Shown: in pieces, positions 1 through 12,633 of the stretch
How positions within the stretch are numbered: the stretch's first letter is position 1
Layout: each line of letters begins with the position of its first letter
Source: Paralithodes platypus
Taxonomy: Eukaryota; Arthropoda; Malacostraca; Decapoda; Lithodidae
Direction: 5' to 3'
Assembly (NCBI GenBank): GCA_032716605.1
Contig: CM064571.1
Coordinates: 11,950,220-12,014,219 of the forward strand
DNA length: 64,000 nucleotides
Position numbers and translations under genes: made by a program
Notes under the pieces: generated by a model
Seen by the model: the letters and a program-made list of their open reading frames with translations, nothing else
Told to the model about the DNA's origin: nothing
The model's database searches: none

Positions 1-390
1 TTAATATCCATTTTCGAATTTTGGATATCAATCTAATCATGTACTGAGACCCAACTGCATTATGGAAAGCGTAATGTTTTAGTGAGAGGAAAGAACATTG
101 AATGGGGCCAAGATCACTAAGGACCAGCCTCGCTATACAAGTTCCTGAACCTATAGAAACAAGTAACACCCCGTTCTTAACACTAATCATCAACTACAAA
201 CCCCAATGTACTTGAATAAACTAATGAAAGCACATGGTCCTCCCGGGATTCGAACTCGGGCCACCCAGAACATAAGCATTACTCGAGCGCTGTGTTCGAC
301 AATTTTCAATCATAACTTTTGTCAGGCTATGTTTTCCAAGCTACTGTATTTTACCCATTTAATACTTTGGAGTAATATGCATTATAATGA
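1..390. other. unassigned sequence with a tRNA-like B box
   Basis: No gene is visible. On the minus strand, about 233-262 reads as the 3' half of a tRNA (T-arm with GAGTTCGAATCCC followed by an acceptor-like strand), but no matching 5' half (A box, acceptor partner) exists upstream. It is probably the remnant of a tRNA-derived SINE. Confidence 0.4.
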
Positions 391-605
391 CTATAGTATA
401 TTTGCTGTAAGTAGGCGAGAAATCATGACCACTATCCTCTGTAACTCATAAAGCGCTAGAGCAAATTGGCTGTAAATTACCACATATATTCCTTGACTGA
501 CTCTTCCCAAATGGTAGAAATATTAGCTCGATTACCCTAGTCGTTTTTGAGTTACAGAGGTTAGAGGTAATGATTTTTCGCCTGCTTACAGCGAATACAC
601 TATAG
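391..605. mobile_element. MITE family C, copy 1 (CTATAG termini)
   Basis: This is a 215-bp palindromic element with inverted arms of roughly 55-60 bp. The left arm begins CTATAG and continues GCTGTAAGTAGGCGAGAAAT; the right arm is its reverse complement and ends CTATAG. Copies of the same family lie at 55050-55263 and, more diverged, at 61489-61705. It has no coding capacity. Three copies of 214-217 bp with the same termini support a defined non-autonomous DNA transposon; the superfamily is not assigned. Confidence 0.8.
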
Positions 606-639
606 CAATAGACAATCTACGTAATGCTTGCTGGTGTAG

Positions 640-1003
640 TTAAGAGAGGCCATCTCTCTTTTTTTGTTCTCTTTCTCTCCCTCTCTCTTTGGCATGTATC
701 CATTCGGCCCCATTCAGCCTACTAAGACGTTTACCCCCATCAAGGTGTCAATATTTTCCTGGTGATGGGGTAGCAAGCCAGCAAATATATATTTTAGTTT
801 TGACAGCAAGCTAAATTTGTACATTTTTCGATAGAAAAATGTCTCCGGCGAAGCCGTATTTTTCCATACAATGCTGGCTCGTGGAAGAAATCGACACCTG
901 GATGGGGATAAACGTCTTACAACAGTAGGCTGAATGGGGCAGAATGGATACAAGCCAAGTAAAGAGAGAAAAAGAGAGAAACAAAGTATGTCACCCCCCT
1001 CAA
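640..1003. mobile_element. Foldback MITE family A, copy 1
   Basis: The element starts at TTAA (640-643) and runs into a pyrimidine-rich arm, then a block matching CCATTCGGCCCCATTCAGCC, a centre with two small hairpins, and the reverse complement of the left arm. It ends at a degenerate CTCAA next to the 71-bp satellite. It matches about seven other copies here (9655, 20973, 26329, 26832, 30349, 53815 and 62643). It has no ORF of its own and is non-autonomous. Confidence 0.85.
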
Positions 1004-4000
1004 TAAAAACTCCAAGAACACAGCAATATTTGGACATAACGTACAAAAATACAACCCACTTCTAACTGATGCTAATAATACTCTCTTCTCTGACAAACAT
1101 TTCAACATAACGTACAATAATACAAACCACTTCTAACTGATGCTAATAATACTCTCTTCTCTGACAAACATTTCAACATAACGTACAATAATACAAACCA
1201 ATTCTAACTGATGCTAATAATACTCTCTTCTCTGACAAACATTTCAACATAAAGTACAATAATACAAACCACTTCTAACTGATGCTAATAATACTCTCTT
1301 CTCTGCCAACATTTCAACATAACGTACAATAATACAAACCACTTCTAACTGATGCTAATAATACTCTCTTCTCTGACAAACATTTCAACATAACGTACAA
1401 TAATACAAACCACTTCTAACTGATGCTAATAATACTCTCTTCTCTGACAAACATTTCAACATAACGTACAATAATACAAACCACTTCTAACTGATGCTAA
1501 TAATACTCTCTTCTCTGACAAACATTTCAACATAACGTACAATAATACAAACCACTTCTAACTGATGCTAATAATACTCTCTTCTCTGACAAACATTTCA
1601 ACATAACGTACAATAATACAAACCACTTCTAACTGATGCTAATAATACTCTCTTCTCTGACAAACATTTCAACATAACGTACAATAATACAAACCACTTC
1701 TAACTGATGCTAATAATACTCTCTTCTCTGACAAACATTTCAACAAAACGTACAATAATACAAACCACTTCTAACTGATGCTAATAATACTCTCTTCTCT
1801 GACAAACATTTCAACATAACGTACAATAATACAAACCACTTCTAACTGATGATAATAATACTCTCTTCTCTGACAAACATTTCACCATACATACAATAAT
1901 ACAAACCACTTCTAACTGATGCTAATAATACTCTCTTCTCTGCCAAACATTTCAACATAACGTACAATAATACAAACCACTTCTAACTGATGCTAATAAT
2001 ACTCTCTTCTCTGACAAACATTTCAACATAAAGTACAATAATACAAACCACTTCTAACTGATGCTAATAATACTCTCTTCTCTGACAAACATTTCAACAT
2101 AACGTACAATAATACAAACCACTTCTAACTGATGCTAATAATACTCTCTTCTCTGACAAACATTTCAACATAACGTACAATAATACAAACCACTTCTAAC
2201 TGATGCTAATAATACTCTCTTCTCTGACAAACATTTCAACATAACGTACAATAATACAAACCACTTCTAACTGATGCTAATAATACTCTCTTCTCTGACA
2301 AACATTTCAACATAACGTACAATAATACAAACCACTTCTAACTGATGCTAATAATACTCTCTTCTCTGACAAACATTTCAACATAACGTACAATAATACA
2401 AACCACTTCTAACTGATGGTAATAATACTCTCTTCTCTGACAAACATTTCAACATAACGTACAATAATACAAACCACTTCTAACTGATGCTAATAATACT
2501 CTCTTCTCTGCCAAACATTTCAACATAACGTACAATAATACAAACCACTTCTAACTGATGCTAATAATACTCTCTTCTCTGACAAATATTTCAACATAAC
2601 GTACAATAATACAAACCACTTCTAACTGATGCTAATAATACTCTCTTCTCTGCCAAACATGTCAACAAAACGTACAAAAATACAACCCACTTCTAACTGA
2701 TGCTAATAATACTCTCTTCTCTGACAAACATTTCAACATAACGTACAATAATACAAACCACTTCTAACAGATGCTAATAATACTCTCTTCTCTGCCAAAC
2801 ATTTCAACATAACATACAAAAATACAACCCACTTCTAACTGATGCTAATAATACTCTCTTCTCTGACAAACATTTCAACATAACGTACAATAATACAAAC
2901 CACTTCTAACAGATGCTAATAATACTCTCTTCTCTGCCAAACATTTCAACATAACGTACAATAATACAAACCACTTCTAACTGATGCTAATAATACTCTC
3001 TTCTCTGACAAACATTTCAACATAACGTACAATAATACAAACCACTTCTAACTGATGCTAATAATACTCTCTTCTCTGACAAACATTTCAACATAACGTA
3101 CAATAATACAAACCACTTCTAACTGATGCTAATAATACTCTCTTCTCTGACAAACATTTCAACATAACGTACAATAATACAAACCACTTCTAACTGATGC
3201 TAATAATACTCTCTTCTCTGACAAACATTTCAACATAACGTACAATAATACAAACCACTTCTAACTGATGCTAATAATACTCTCTTCTCTGACAAACATT
3301 TCAACATAACGTACAATAATACAAACCACTTCTAACTGATGCTAATAATACTCTCTTCTCTGCCAAACATTTCAACATAACGTACAATAATACAAACCAC
3401 TTCTAACTGATGCTAATAATACTCTCTTCTCTGCCAAACATTTCAACATAACGTACAATAATACAAACCACTTCTAACTGATGCTAATAATACTCTGTTC
3501 TCTGACAAACATTTCAACATAACGTACAATAATACAAACCACTTCTAACTGATGCTAATAATACTCTCTTCTCTGACAAACATTTCAACATAACGTACAA
3601 TAATACAAACCACTTCTAACTGATGCTAATAATACTCTCTTCTCTGCCAAACATTTCAACATAACATACAATAATACAAACCACTTCTAACTGATGCTAA
3701 TAATACTCTCTTATCTGCCAAACATTTCAACATAACGTACAATAATACAAACCACTTCTAACTGATGCTAATAATACTCTCTTCTCTGCCAAACATTTCA
3801 ACATAACGTACAATAATACAAACCACTTCTAACTGATGCTAATAATACTCTCTTCTCTGACAAACATTTCAACATAACGTACAATAATACAAACCACTTC
3901 TAACTGATGCTAATAATACTCTCTTCTCTGACAAACATTTCAACATAAAGTACAATAATACAAACCACTTCTAACTGATGCTAATAATACTCTCTTCTCT

Positions 4001-6665
4001 GACAAATATTTCACCATACATACAATAATACAAACCACTTCTAACTGATGCTAATAATACTCTCTTCTCTGACAAACATTTCAACATAACGTACAATAAT
4101 ACAAACCACTTCTAACTGATGCTAATAATACTCTCTTCTCTGACAAACCTTTCAACATAAAGTACAATAATACAAACCACTTCTAACTGATGCTAATAAT
4201 ACTCTCTTCTCTGCCAAACATTTCAACATAACGTACAATAATACAAACCACTTCTAACTGATGCTAATAATACTCTCTTCTCTGACAAACATTTCAACAT
4301 AACGTACAATAATACAAACCACTTCTAACTGATGCTACAATAATACAAACCACTTCTCTGATGCTAATAATACTCTCTTCTCTGACAAACATACATAACG
4401 TACAATAATACAAACCACTTCTAACTGATGCTACTAATAATACTCTCTTCTCTGACAAGCATTTCAACATAAAGTACAATAATACAAACCACTTCTAACT
4501 GATGCTAATAATACTCTCTTCTCTGCCAAACATTTCAACATAACGTACAATAATACAAACCACTTCTAACTGATGCTAATAATACTCTCTTCTCTGACAA
4601 ACATTTCAACATAACGTACAATAATACAAACCACTTCTAACTGATGCTAATAATACTCTCTTCTCTGACAAACATTTCAACATAACGTACAATAATACAA
4701 ACCACTTCTAACTGATGCTAATAATACTCTCTTCTCTGACAAACATTTCAACATAACGTACAATAATACAAACCACTTCTAACTGATGCTAATAATACTC
4801 TCTTCTCTGACAAACATTTCAAGATAACGTACAATAATACAAACCACTTCTAACTGATGCTAATAATACTCTCTTCTCTGACAAACATTTCAACATAACG
4901 TACAATAATACAAACCACTTCTAACTGATGCTAATAATACTCTCTTCTCTGACAAACATTTCAACAAAACGTACAATAATACAAACCACTTCTAACTGAT
5001 GCTAATAATACTCTCTTCTCTGACAAACATTTCAACATAACGTACAATAATACAAACCACTTCTAACTGATGATAATAATACTCTCTTCTCTGACAAACA
5101 TTTCACCATACATACAATAATACAAACCACTTCTAACTGATGCTAATAATACTCTCTTCTCTGACAAACATTTCAACATAACGTACAATAATACAAACCA
5201 CTTCTAACTGATGCTAATAATACTCTCTTCTCTGACAAACATTTCAACATAAAGTACAATAATACAAACCACTTCTAACTGATGCTAATAATACTCTCTT
5301 CTCTGACAAACATTTCAACATAACGTACAATAATACAAACCACTTCTAACTGATGCTAATAATACTCTCTTCTCTGACAAACATTTCAACATAACGTACA
5401 ATAATACAAACCACTTCTAACTGATGCTAATAATACTCTCTTCTCTGACAAATATTTCAACATAACGTACAATAATACAAACCACTTCTAACTGATGCTA
5501 ATAATACTCTCTTCTCTGCCAAACATGTCAACATAACGTTCACAAATACAACCCACTTCTAACTGATGCTAATAATACTCTCTTCTCTGACAAACATTTC
5601 AACATAACGTACAATAATACAAACCACTTCTAACAGATGCTAATAATACTCTCTTCTCTGCCAAACATTTCAACATAACGTACAAAAATACAACCCACTT
5701 CTAACTGATGCTAATAATACTCTCTTCTCTGACAAACATTTCAACATAACGTACAATAATACAAACCACTTCTAACAGATGCTAATAATACTCTCTTCTC
5801 TGCCAAACATTTCAACATAACGTACAATAATACAAACCACTTCTAACTGATGCTAATAATACTCTCTTCTCTGACAAACATTTCAACATAACGTACAATA
5901 ATACAAACCACTTCTAACTGATGCTAATAATACTCTCTTCTCTGACAAACATTTCAACATAACGTACAATAATACAAACCACTTCTAACTGATGCTAATA
6001 ATACTCTCTTCTCTGACAAACATTTCAACATAACGTACAATAATACAAACCACTTCTAACTGATGCTAATAATACTCTCTTCTCTGACAAACATTTCAAC
6101 ATAACGTACAATAATACAAACCACTTCTAACTGATGCTAATAATACTCTCTTCTCTGCCAAACATTTCAACATAACGTACAATAATACAAACCACTTCTA
6201 ACTGATGCTAATAATACTCTCTTCTCTGCCAAACATTTCAACATAACGTACAATAATACAAACCACTTCTAACTGATGCTAATAATACTCTGTTCTCTGA
6301 CAAACATTTCAACATAACGTACAATAATACAAACCACTTCTAACTGATGCTAATAATACTCTCTTCTCTGCCAAATATTTCAACATAACGTACAATAATA
6401 CAAACCACTTCTAACTGATGCTAATAATACTCTGTTCTCTGACAAACATTTCAACATAACGTACAATAATACAAACCACTTCTAACTGATGCTAATAATA
6501 CTCTCTTCTCTGACAAACATTTCAACATAACGTACAATAATACAAACCACTTCTAACTGATGCTAATAATACTCTGTTCTCTGACAAACATTTCAACATA
6601 ACGTACAATAATACAAACCACTTCTAACTGATGCTAATAATACTCTCTTCTCTGACAAACATTTC
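1004..6665. repeat. 71-bp satellite array (about 80 units)
   Basis: The unit is 71 bp; CGTACAATAATACAAACCAC recurs at exact 71-bp spacing, for example at 1111 and 1182. The array runs for about 5.66 kb with very low divergence. Units carry recurring variants (GACAAAC/GCCAAAC, CTGATG/CAGATG, ACGTAC/AAGTAC), and an irregular stretch with short insertions lies at about 4320-4440. Short ORFs in it are incidental. It abuts MITE-A copy 1 on the left and is followed shortly by MITE-B on the right. Confidence 0.97.
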
Positions 6666-6728
6666 CACAGTTTATACTCAGGTTCTGGCAGAGGCTCCGG
6701 TAACTAATGATATCCCCAGGGCTCGGCT

Positions 6729-7072
6729 GTAAGGGGAAGTATTTGTATCTTCCTGGTCCCCCTTCTCCCTCATGTCTAACCCAATTCGTTTCAAGATTTT
6801 AAGACGCATTAGTTTGGCGATTCTAACAATTTTCGCCCCATTTCATTGTCCAATTTAAGACCTTTCGTGCCATTTCCGGGTGAGTGATAGCGAACCTGTA
6901 AATTTAAGAGGAACCGCCATTCGACCGGGACATTTTTCTACCGAAAAATGTATAAATTTACCTTGCAGGGGGTCTAGGAAGTGCTTAATGTAAGTTTGAT
7001 GGAGGTCTAGCGAGGAAACTAAAAAACAATATATAATAATAACAATAATAAAACAAATCACTATCCCTTTAA
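6729..7072. mobile_element. Foldback MITE family B, copy 1
   Basis: The left end reads TGTAAGGGGAAG (a degenerate TTAAGGGG) and the right end CCCTTTAA. The body holds the B-family blocks: serial CCCCATT-type segments, GAGTGATAGCGAACC (a variant of the conserved GCGAGCGATAGCGAGCC core), then the hairpin ACATTTTTCTACCGAAAAATGT split around its loop. It is non-coding. Confidence 0.8.
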
Positions 7073-7596
7073 GCTATGACGCGGTGTTAGTCATATTTAT
7101 TAGATATACCTTAACAGAGTATTGCTTGTTGTATCATAACTTGCCCAGTGATTATATCTCTGTAATAACTGTAATAACTGTTACCAAATGATAACTTATA
7201 ACTGCTGTCACTCGTCGGGTCCTTCAATTTATTATCGAATGATTGCAATTCCACAACGATGAAAGTTGGACGTTGATAAGCAATATTTAATTAACTCTTT
7301 CACTACTTGAATGTTGTGTTATCCCTATTCTGGCTCTGTCTTGAGTCGCCCCCCCCCCCCCCCCCCCCTCAAAACAAAAGGAAAATAGGGGAAACAAATA
7401 GGAAAAGTGTGGATTGGGCCTGAGTATATAGAATAGAATCGAATAGTACTTGAGGACGCATTTTTAAACCATTTGCTGGTTATCATTGGACAGTTTTATG
7501 CAATTTGAAGGATATCTAGGAATCGAAATTAACGCTAGCTCCCACAAGTTATTCTTAAGCTGAATAAAATCATCAAATGATAACCAGGATAAACTG
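7073..7596. other. AT-rich spacer with poly-C
   Basis: No gene or recognisable element was found. A pure C run lies at about 7350-7369. The stretch 7470-7596 has a weak inverted repeat around TGGTTATCATTGGACAG and TGATAACCAGGATAAACTG. Confidence 0.6.
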
Positions 7597-7933
7597 TTAA
7601 GGGGAGGTTTCCACTTGAGGGACTTTTTTTTCGAACATCCTTCTCCCTCATGTTTAGCCCCATTGCTTTTGAGATTTTAAGACGTTTGCCCCATTAGTTT
7701 GGCGATTTTAATAACTTTCGCCCCATTTCTGTCAATTTTACGACCTTTCGTGCCATTTAGGTTTCGATATTTTCCTGGCGAGCGATAGCGAGCCTGTAAC
7801 TCAAGAGGAATTGGCCTTCGGCCGGGACATTTTTCTACCGAAAAATGTACATATTTATCTTGAAAGGGGGTCTAGGGGATGTAATTTTAAGCTTGATGGA
7901 GGTCTAAGCAACACACTAGAAACCTCCCCTTAA
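7597..7933. mobile_element. Foldback MITE family B, copy 2 (TTAA at both ends)
   Basis: TTAAGGGGAGGTTTCC opens the element and its reverse complement GGAAAC...CTCCCCTTAA closes it, so both ends carry TTAA. The conserved core GGCGAGCGATAGCGAGCC lies at about 7778-7796, followed by a GGCC-rich hairpin and the ACATTTTTC/GAAAAATGT hairpin. It is non-coding. Confidence 0.88.
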
Positions 7934-7974
7934 GGGGGGGGGGGGGTCACCGGCTAAACACATCTAGTATATTC

Positions 7975-7989
7975 AAGAGAGAGAGAGAG

Positions 7990-8040
<51 letters not shown>

Positions 8041-8065
8041 AAAAAGAGAAAGAGAGAGAGACAAA
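7975..8065. repeat. (GA)n microsatellite
   Basis: This is a long interrupted GA tract, followed by an ACAGACA-rich low-complexity stretch to about 8150. Confidence 0.95.
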
Positions 8066-8155
8066 CAGGGACCTACGTACAGACACACTTATTAATACAG
8101 ATAGACAGTCATACAGACAAATTGTAGACACGAACATTGTACGACATTACATAAG

Positions 8156-8520
8156 TTAAGGGGACACTGACTTCTTTTTTGGCCTATGCATTCATTCATT
8201 AATAAATTCTTAGTTTCCTCGCTAGACATTCCTCAAACGTAGAAAAACATCCCCTAGACCACCCCTCAAGATAAATGTGTACATTTTTCGATAAAATGTA
8301 CCGGCCGAAGGCCGGTTCCTCCAACAATTACAGGCTCGCTATCGCTCACCAGGAAAAAATCGACACCTGAATGGCACGATTGATCTTCAAATGTATAACG
8401 AAATGGGACGAAAGGTCTTAAAATCGCCAAACAAATAGGCCGAACGTCTAAAAATCTCAAAACTAATGGGACTAAACACGAGGGAGAAAGGGGACCAGAA
8501 AAACGACCGTCTCCCCTTAA
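8156..8520. mobile_element. Foldback MITE family B, copy 3 (inverted)
   Basis: TTAAGGGGAC lies at the left and CTCCCCTTAA at the right. The element is in the opposite orientation to copies 1 and 2: the hairpin centre ACATTTTTCGATAAAATGT comes first, and the core reads as its complement (GGCTCGCTATCGCTCACC). Confidence 0.87.
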
Positions 8521-8731
8521 TTAATTTTTCCGGTGCCTGGAGTGATATGAACCAGATTATAAAGGCTGTGATGGAAAAAGGCACGGTGAAAGACAAAAGA
8601 CCCTGGGGAAAAACAGGTGATATTACATTCCGTAGTTTTAATATGTTATATAATACGGGGTTACATCATACGGACGGCTTTTAATATATGCGCATTTTAA
8701 TTTGGGAAGTACTTGAATAATGGAACGCTCT

Positions 8732-8972
8732 CTCTCTCTCTCTCTCTTTTCTCTGTCTCTGTCTCTCTCTCTCTCTCTCTCTGCCCTCAGAAGTTGTAAA
8801 CAGTTTTTCAGTAGCACAGTTCAAGAAGAGAGTAGATAATATTTTGCATACTCTGCAATGAGGGTATTGTACTAAAGTAACTAAACAGTCTCTCTCCTTT
8901 CACTTCGAATATCTCCCCGGAATGGACCGCAAGGTCTCTGAGAACTAACTATCCTTGTAATTCCTTGTAACT
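8732..8972 (+). pseudogene. 3' end of a CR1-like LINE reverse transcriptase
   Basis: After a CT microsatellite (8732-8780), 8781-8862 translates on the plus strand to a typical last segment of a CR1-like LINE ORF2: PSEVVNSFSVAQFKKRVD followed within a few residues by a stop at the TGA near 8860. A 3' UTR-like stretch to 8972 follows, ending in repeated CCTTGTAA and a CT tract. It is a 5'-truncated fragment with no catalytic part. The call rests on the resemblance to the conserved C-terminal segment of the family. Confidence 0.55.
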
Positions 8973-9186
8973 CTCTCTCTCTCTCTCTCTCTTGATAAAT
9001 ATTGTTTGAATAATTTATTTATTTGAAATTGTGTTTTTTTTTTTTTTTTCATTTTTAAATGCCATACGTATTTAATGCAAAACAGTTGTTTAAATTGATT
9101 CAAAAGAACAGACATATAAATGAAAAAAGGAGTGAATAGCTACGACATGAGATTTATAATAAAAGGTAAGTAAATGTAAAAAGGGC

Positions 9187-9506
9187 AGTTAATGCCCCTT
9201 TCCCACATGTGCGACTTCATACGATTTTCGTCGCCGAGGACGTAGTCTTGTAGTCTTGTCAATTCACAAGGATTTGTGTGTGCGACGTATACGATTTTGA
9301 CTGTTACAAACAGATAACAAATTATACTCGGCGAAGATGTCGCCGATGAATGCGACCCAATCGCCGCCTTGTGCGACGTTATCGGCGAAGTTTCGCCGAT
9401 GATCTCTGTGAGGAATGTCACATTTTCAAAAATATCTTGCGATATCTTGCGATGGTGAAAGAAAACTCGCCGAATGTTCTGCGACGTCTTCGGCGATTCA
9501 AGTGAT
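9187..9506. mobile_element. GCGAC/TCGCC-rich repeat, possible Harbinger-like MITE fragment
   Basis: The stretch opens TTAATGCCCCTTTCCCACA, which resembles the end of the 42974-45642 element (TTAAGGCGGTATCCCACTG), and is packed with GCGAC and TCGCC words in both orientations, as that element is. A right terminus was not found; it runs into MITE-B sequence at about 9507. The 123-codon ORF on the minus strand has no recognisable domain and is probably incidental. Confidence 0.45.
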
Positions 9507-9654
9507 GACACGAAAGTCTTAATATTGACAATGAAATGGGGTGAAATGTCTTAAAATCGCCTAACTAATGGGCCGAATGTCATAAAATATGAAAACTAAT
9601 GGGGTTAACCATGAGGAAGGAAGGGGACCAGAAAAAGGACCCATCTCCCCTTAA
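9507..9654. mobile_element. Foldback MITE family B, half copy 4
   Basis: Only the right arm is present: the GAAATGGGG and AAAATCGCC blocks, ending CTCCCCTTAA at 9651-9654. The left half and centre are missing; the adjacent MITE-A half copy starts directly after the TTAA. Confidence 0.75.
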
Positions 9655-10032
9655 TTCGGAGATTGGCAATGCTTCGCCGGAGACATTTTTCTATCAAATA
9701 ATGTACAAATTTAGCTTGTTCTCAAAACAAAAAATATATATGTTGTGCTTGCTACCGCTCACCAGGAAAATATTGAAACCTGGATGGGGGTAAACGTCTT
9801 AAAACAGTAGGCTGAACGGGGCCCAACGGATACAAGGCAAAGAGAGAGAAAAAAAAAGGGAGAGAGGGAGAGAAAGAGAAAACAAAAACAGGGAGGTGGG
9901 CTCAATGTTTGCGTTACGGCTTAATTGAGCACACCTCGCCTTTTTTGTGTTTCCTCTTTCTCTCCCTCTCTCCTCGATGTTTTGTTTTTCTCTTTCTCTC
10001 CCTCTCTCTTTGCCTTGTATTCGTTCGGCCCC
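9655..10032. mobile_element. MITE family A fragments (copy 2)
   Basis: From 9655 to about 9907 the sequence runs from the MITE-A centre (TCGCCGGAGACATTTTTCTA) through one arm to GGAGGTGGGCTCAA. A second piece at about 9931-10032 starts TTAATTGAGCACACCTCGCC and covers only the other arm's pyrimidine tract and CGTTCGGCCCC. Both are truncated. Confidence 0.7.
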
Positions 10033-10101
10033 CGTCCCTGGTGGTACATTTATTTATAACTAGCTGGGGCTCAGTTGGTTAAGAATGCACTATGCCTATC
10101 T

Positions 10102-11418
10102 ATCTATCTATCTATTGCCTGATACCGTGATCCCCAAAGGGATGGCCGCGAACGAACCGCCCCATGCACCTCTGTCCCCAGTCAGTCGACGCCCCTCCTC
10201 CCAACCAGCACCGCCTTCATCCGTATACTTCTTCACTCCATCCTTCCACCTCTATTCGGTTTACCTCTCCCTCTTTGTCCTTCCACCTCGCTCTCGTACA
10301 CCCTCTTAGTCATTCTCTCGCTTCCCATACGTTCCATATGGCCGAACTATCTCAAGGTGTTCCTTTTCACACTTTCCAGCACATCTACCTCCACACCACA
10401 CCTCCTTCTTTCTTCCTCATCTGTCTGTCTATCCCTTCATGTAACTCTGCATGCACTTCTTAAGTAACTCATTTCCACCCCTCTCACTCTTGGTCTGAAT
10501 CTCTTCCCCAACGTCCATGCTTCGCTTCCGTAAGTCAGTGTCGGGATTACCACACTGTCATGCAAAGACTTCTTCACTTCCATACTGACCACCCTATTTC
10601 TTGTTACTGCTTTCAGCATTCCTACAACTCTCTTCCCCTATTGCACCCTCTCCCGCACTTCTTCATCTATAGTCCCATCTTTACTCAACACACTGCCCAG
10701 ATACTTAAATGAGCTGACAATCTCCATAGCCTGACCAAATGTGACCATTCAACTTCACCTCACACTCTGTGGCTTCACCCCTTTCGAAGACCATAACCTT
10801 GCTCTTCCCCGCATTTACCTTCAGATTCCGTTTTTCGCACACTGTTCCAAACATATTTACCAGACCCTGCAACTCCCATTCATTATCGCTCATCAGAGCT
10901 GTATCATCAGCAAACAGTATAGCATAGGTAGCTTCCACTCATTTCCCTCCCTTATCAGCGATACACCAACATCCACTGCTCTTCCTTGTATTTCTTTCAT
11001 GACTCCATCCATATAATTATACAGTACACAACAACGGGGACATCACACACCCCTGTTTCAACCCAACATTCAGATCAAAGAACTCGCTCTGCTCATTCTC
11101 CACATGTACTGCTGCCTTTGCACCGTTATACTTGCTCTTCACTGCTTTCAGCAACTTGCCATCTACTCCGTATATTCTAAGTGCTTTCCACATACCTTCT
11201 CTATCCACTCTGACATAGGCCTTCTCCAAGTCCATAAAGGCAACATACAGCTTTAGTTGCTTCTCCAGATATTTCTCCACAACACATTTCAGGGTAAAAA
11301 TCTGATCTACACATCCTCTTCCCTTCCTAAAACCGCCCTGCTCGTCACCTATCCATTTCTCCGTTCTCGCTCTCACTCTCTCAATCACTACCGGGCCTAC
11401 TGTACACCTTCCCTACTA
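10102..11418 (-). pseudogene. LINE-1 reverse transcriptase, 3' part (split copy)
   Basis: This is the minus-strand remnant of a non-LTR retrotransposon ORF2. It contains RT segments: an LEKAYVRVDREGMWKALR block (about 11210-11270), LKQGCVMSP (about 11030) and FADDTALMSDNEWEL (catalytic F/YADD, about 10880), then the C-terminal VVIPTLTYGSEAW block near 10550. Frameshifts break it into several frames. The 3' end carries a (TATC)n tail at 10102-10118, as in the copies at 40560 and 46060. The 5' part continues at 19912 beyond the 8.49-kb insertion. The clade is not assigned (RTE-like in appearance). Confidence 0.85.
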
Positions 11419-12633
11419 CACTGTAAAAACATATCTGTATTTTTACATGTTTTTCTCTGTATTTATCAACAGAAAATTCACAGTAAACTTAAAATACAGA
11501 TAATATCTGTATTTTATATTACAGGCATTGACTGTAAAACCATGGTGTTGAATAACTAAAGAAATACTGACTATATACCATAATTGTTCTTTATGAACTG
11601 TAGCAGCCTATACACTGATATATATTAATTTCACTAAATACTTAATATTTGTTTATATAATGGTCAAATTCAATGTATACCCTTGCAATTTATCTAGAAG
11701 ACGAGGCAATAATTTATCACCAGAGTTACCAGATACTTCTATAACCTTCATCTATATATGAAACTTTTCAAGCATCTTTTTCAGGCTATATTTCATGAAA
11801 CTTCTTCTACATAACTCATTGGAATTCATTTTGACAAAATGTAGGTGTTATTGTATCAATAAACTCTATGTGTGGCGATATTTATACGAGCTGTGAGTCA
11901 CATGACTTTTAGGCGGGAAAGTTGGAAACTGCCTTGCACATAGTAGGCCTAATTTCTGGGAGGGCAGACAGGCTGTATTTTCGTGTGATAGTTTTGCTAA
12001 TTTCCACTTCCACACATATAATTCCTTACCTCAATTATTACCACAACCTTAATAACCGTGATGGGCTGTGGAAATGCTCAGTATTATCGCCAGGAGATAT
12101 GTAACATGGACAATAAACAGCTGATTTGCTGTTTCTCTTGCTGTGGAATGTCGTAACTGGTAAAAAACTATTAGTTGTTGAGCCCTAGTTGCGAATATTT
12201 TATGCACATTTACATTTGTAATAAGATATAGACTAATGCCGGGAATACGAGAGCTCTTTCTTAAACTGAGTAAACACGTCTAGCTTTAACAAAAGTAGCC
12301 TAGTTAAAAAAATAGGTACCGTATGTGTATGTGTTTCTCGAAAAGTTTTGCTTAGCCTATTTATATACCCTTGACCAGTTTAATTTCATTAGCTGAATAC
12401 AATTGCTTAACGTTTGGTAGAAAACTAAAAGATCTATCCTACCATATTATGATTAAATGTCTATATAGTCTATCTAATTGCCAGACGTTGTAATCCCTGA
12501 GAGGGCGTGGACGTGAATGAATCGCCTTCATATGCTTCCATGTACCGAGGCAACTCCCTCGATTATAGTATAGCTTGTATGTTTTTTTTGTTTTTTTTAA
12601 TAGGCTAAAACAGTAGTAGTACTGTACAGTATA

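Noticed and set aside
1004..6665. Possible CRISPR-like array of direct repeats
   Set aside because: The whole 71-bp unit is conserved; there are no unique spacers, and the context is a eukaryotic satellite.
7778..7796. Bacterial REP-like palindrome (GCGAGCGATAGCGAGCC) suggesting contamination
   Set aside because: The motif is part of MITE-A and MITE-B copies spread over the window in eukaryotic context.
10060..10101. tRNA-like A box (GGGGCTCAGTTGGTTAAG)
   Set aside because: Only the 5' part of a tRNA-like head is present before the LINE tail; too short to call a gene or a SINE family.
10164..10463. Plus-strand ORFs over LINE-1 regions (also at 40574-41850)
   Set aside because: They are antisense shadows of the minus-strand reverse transcriptase.
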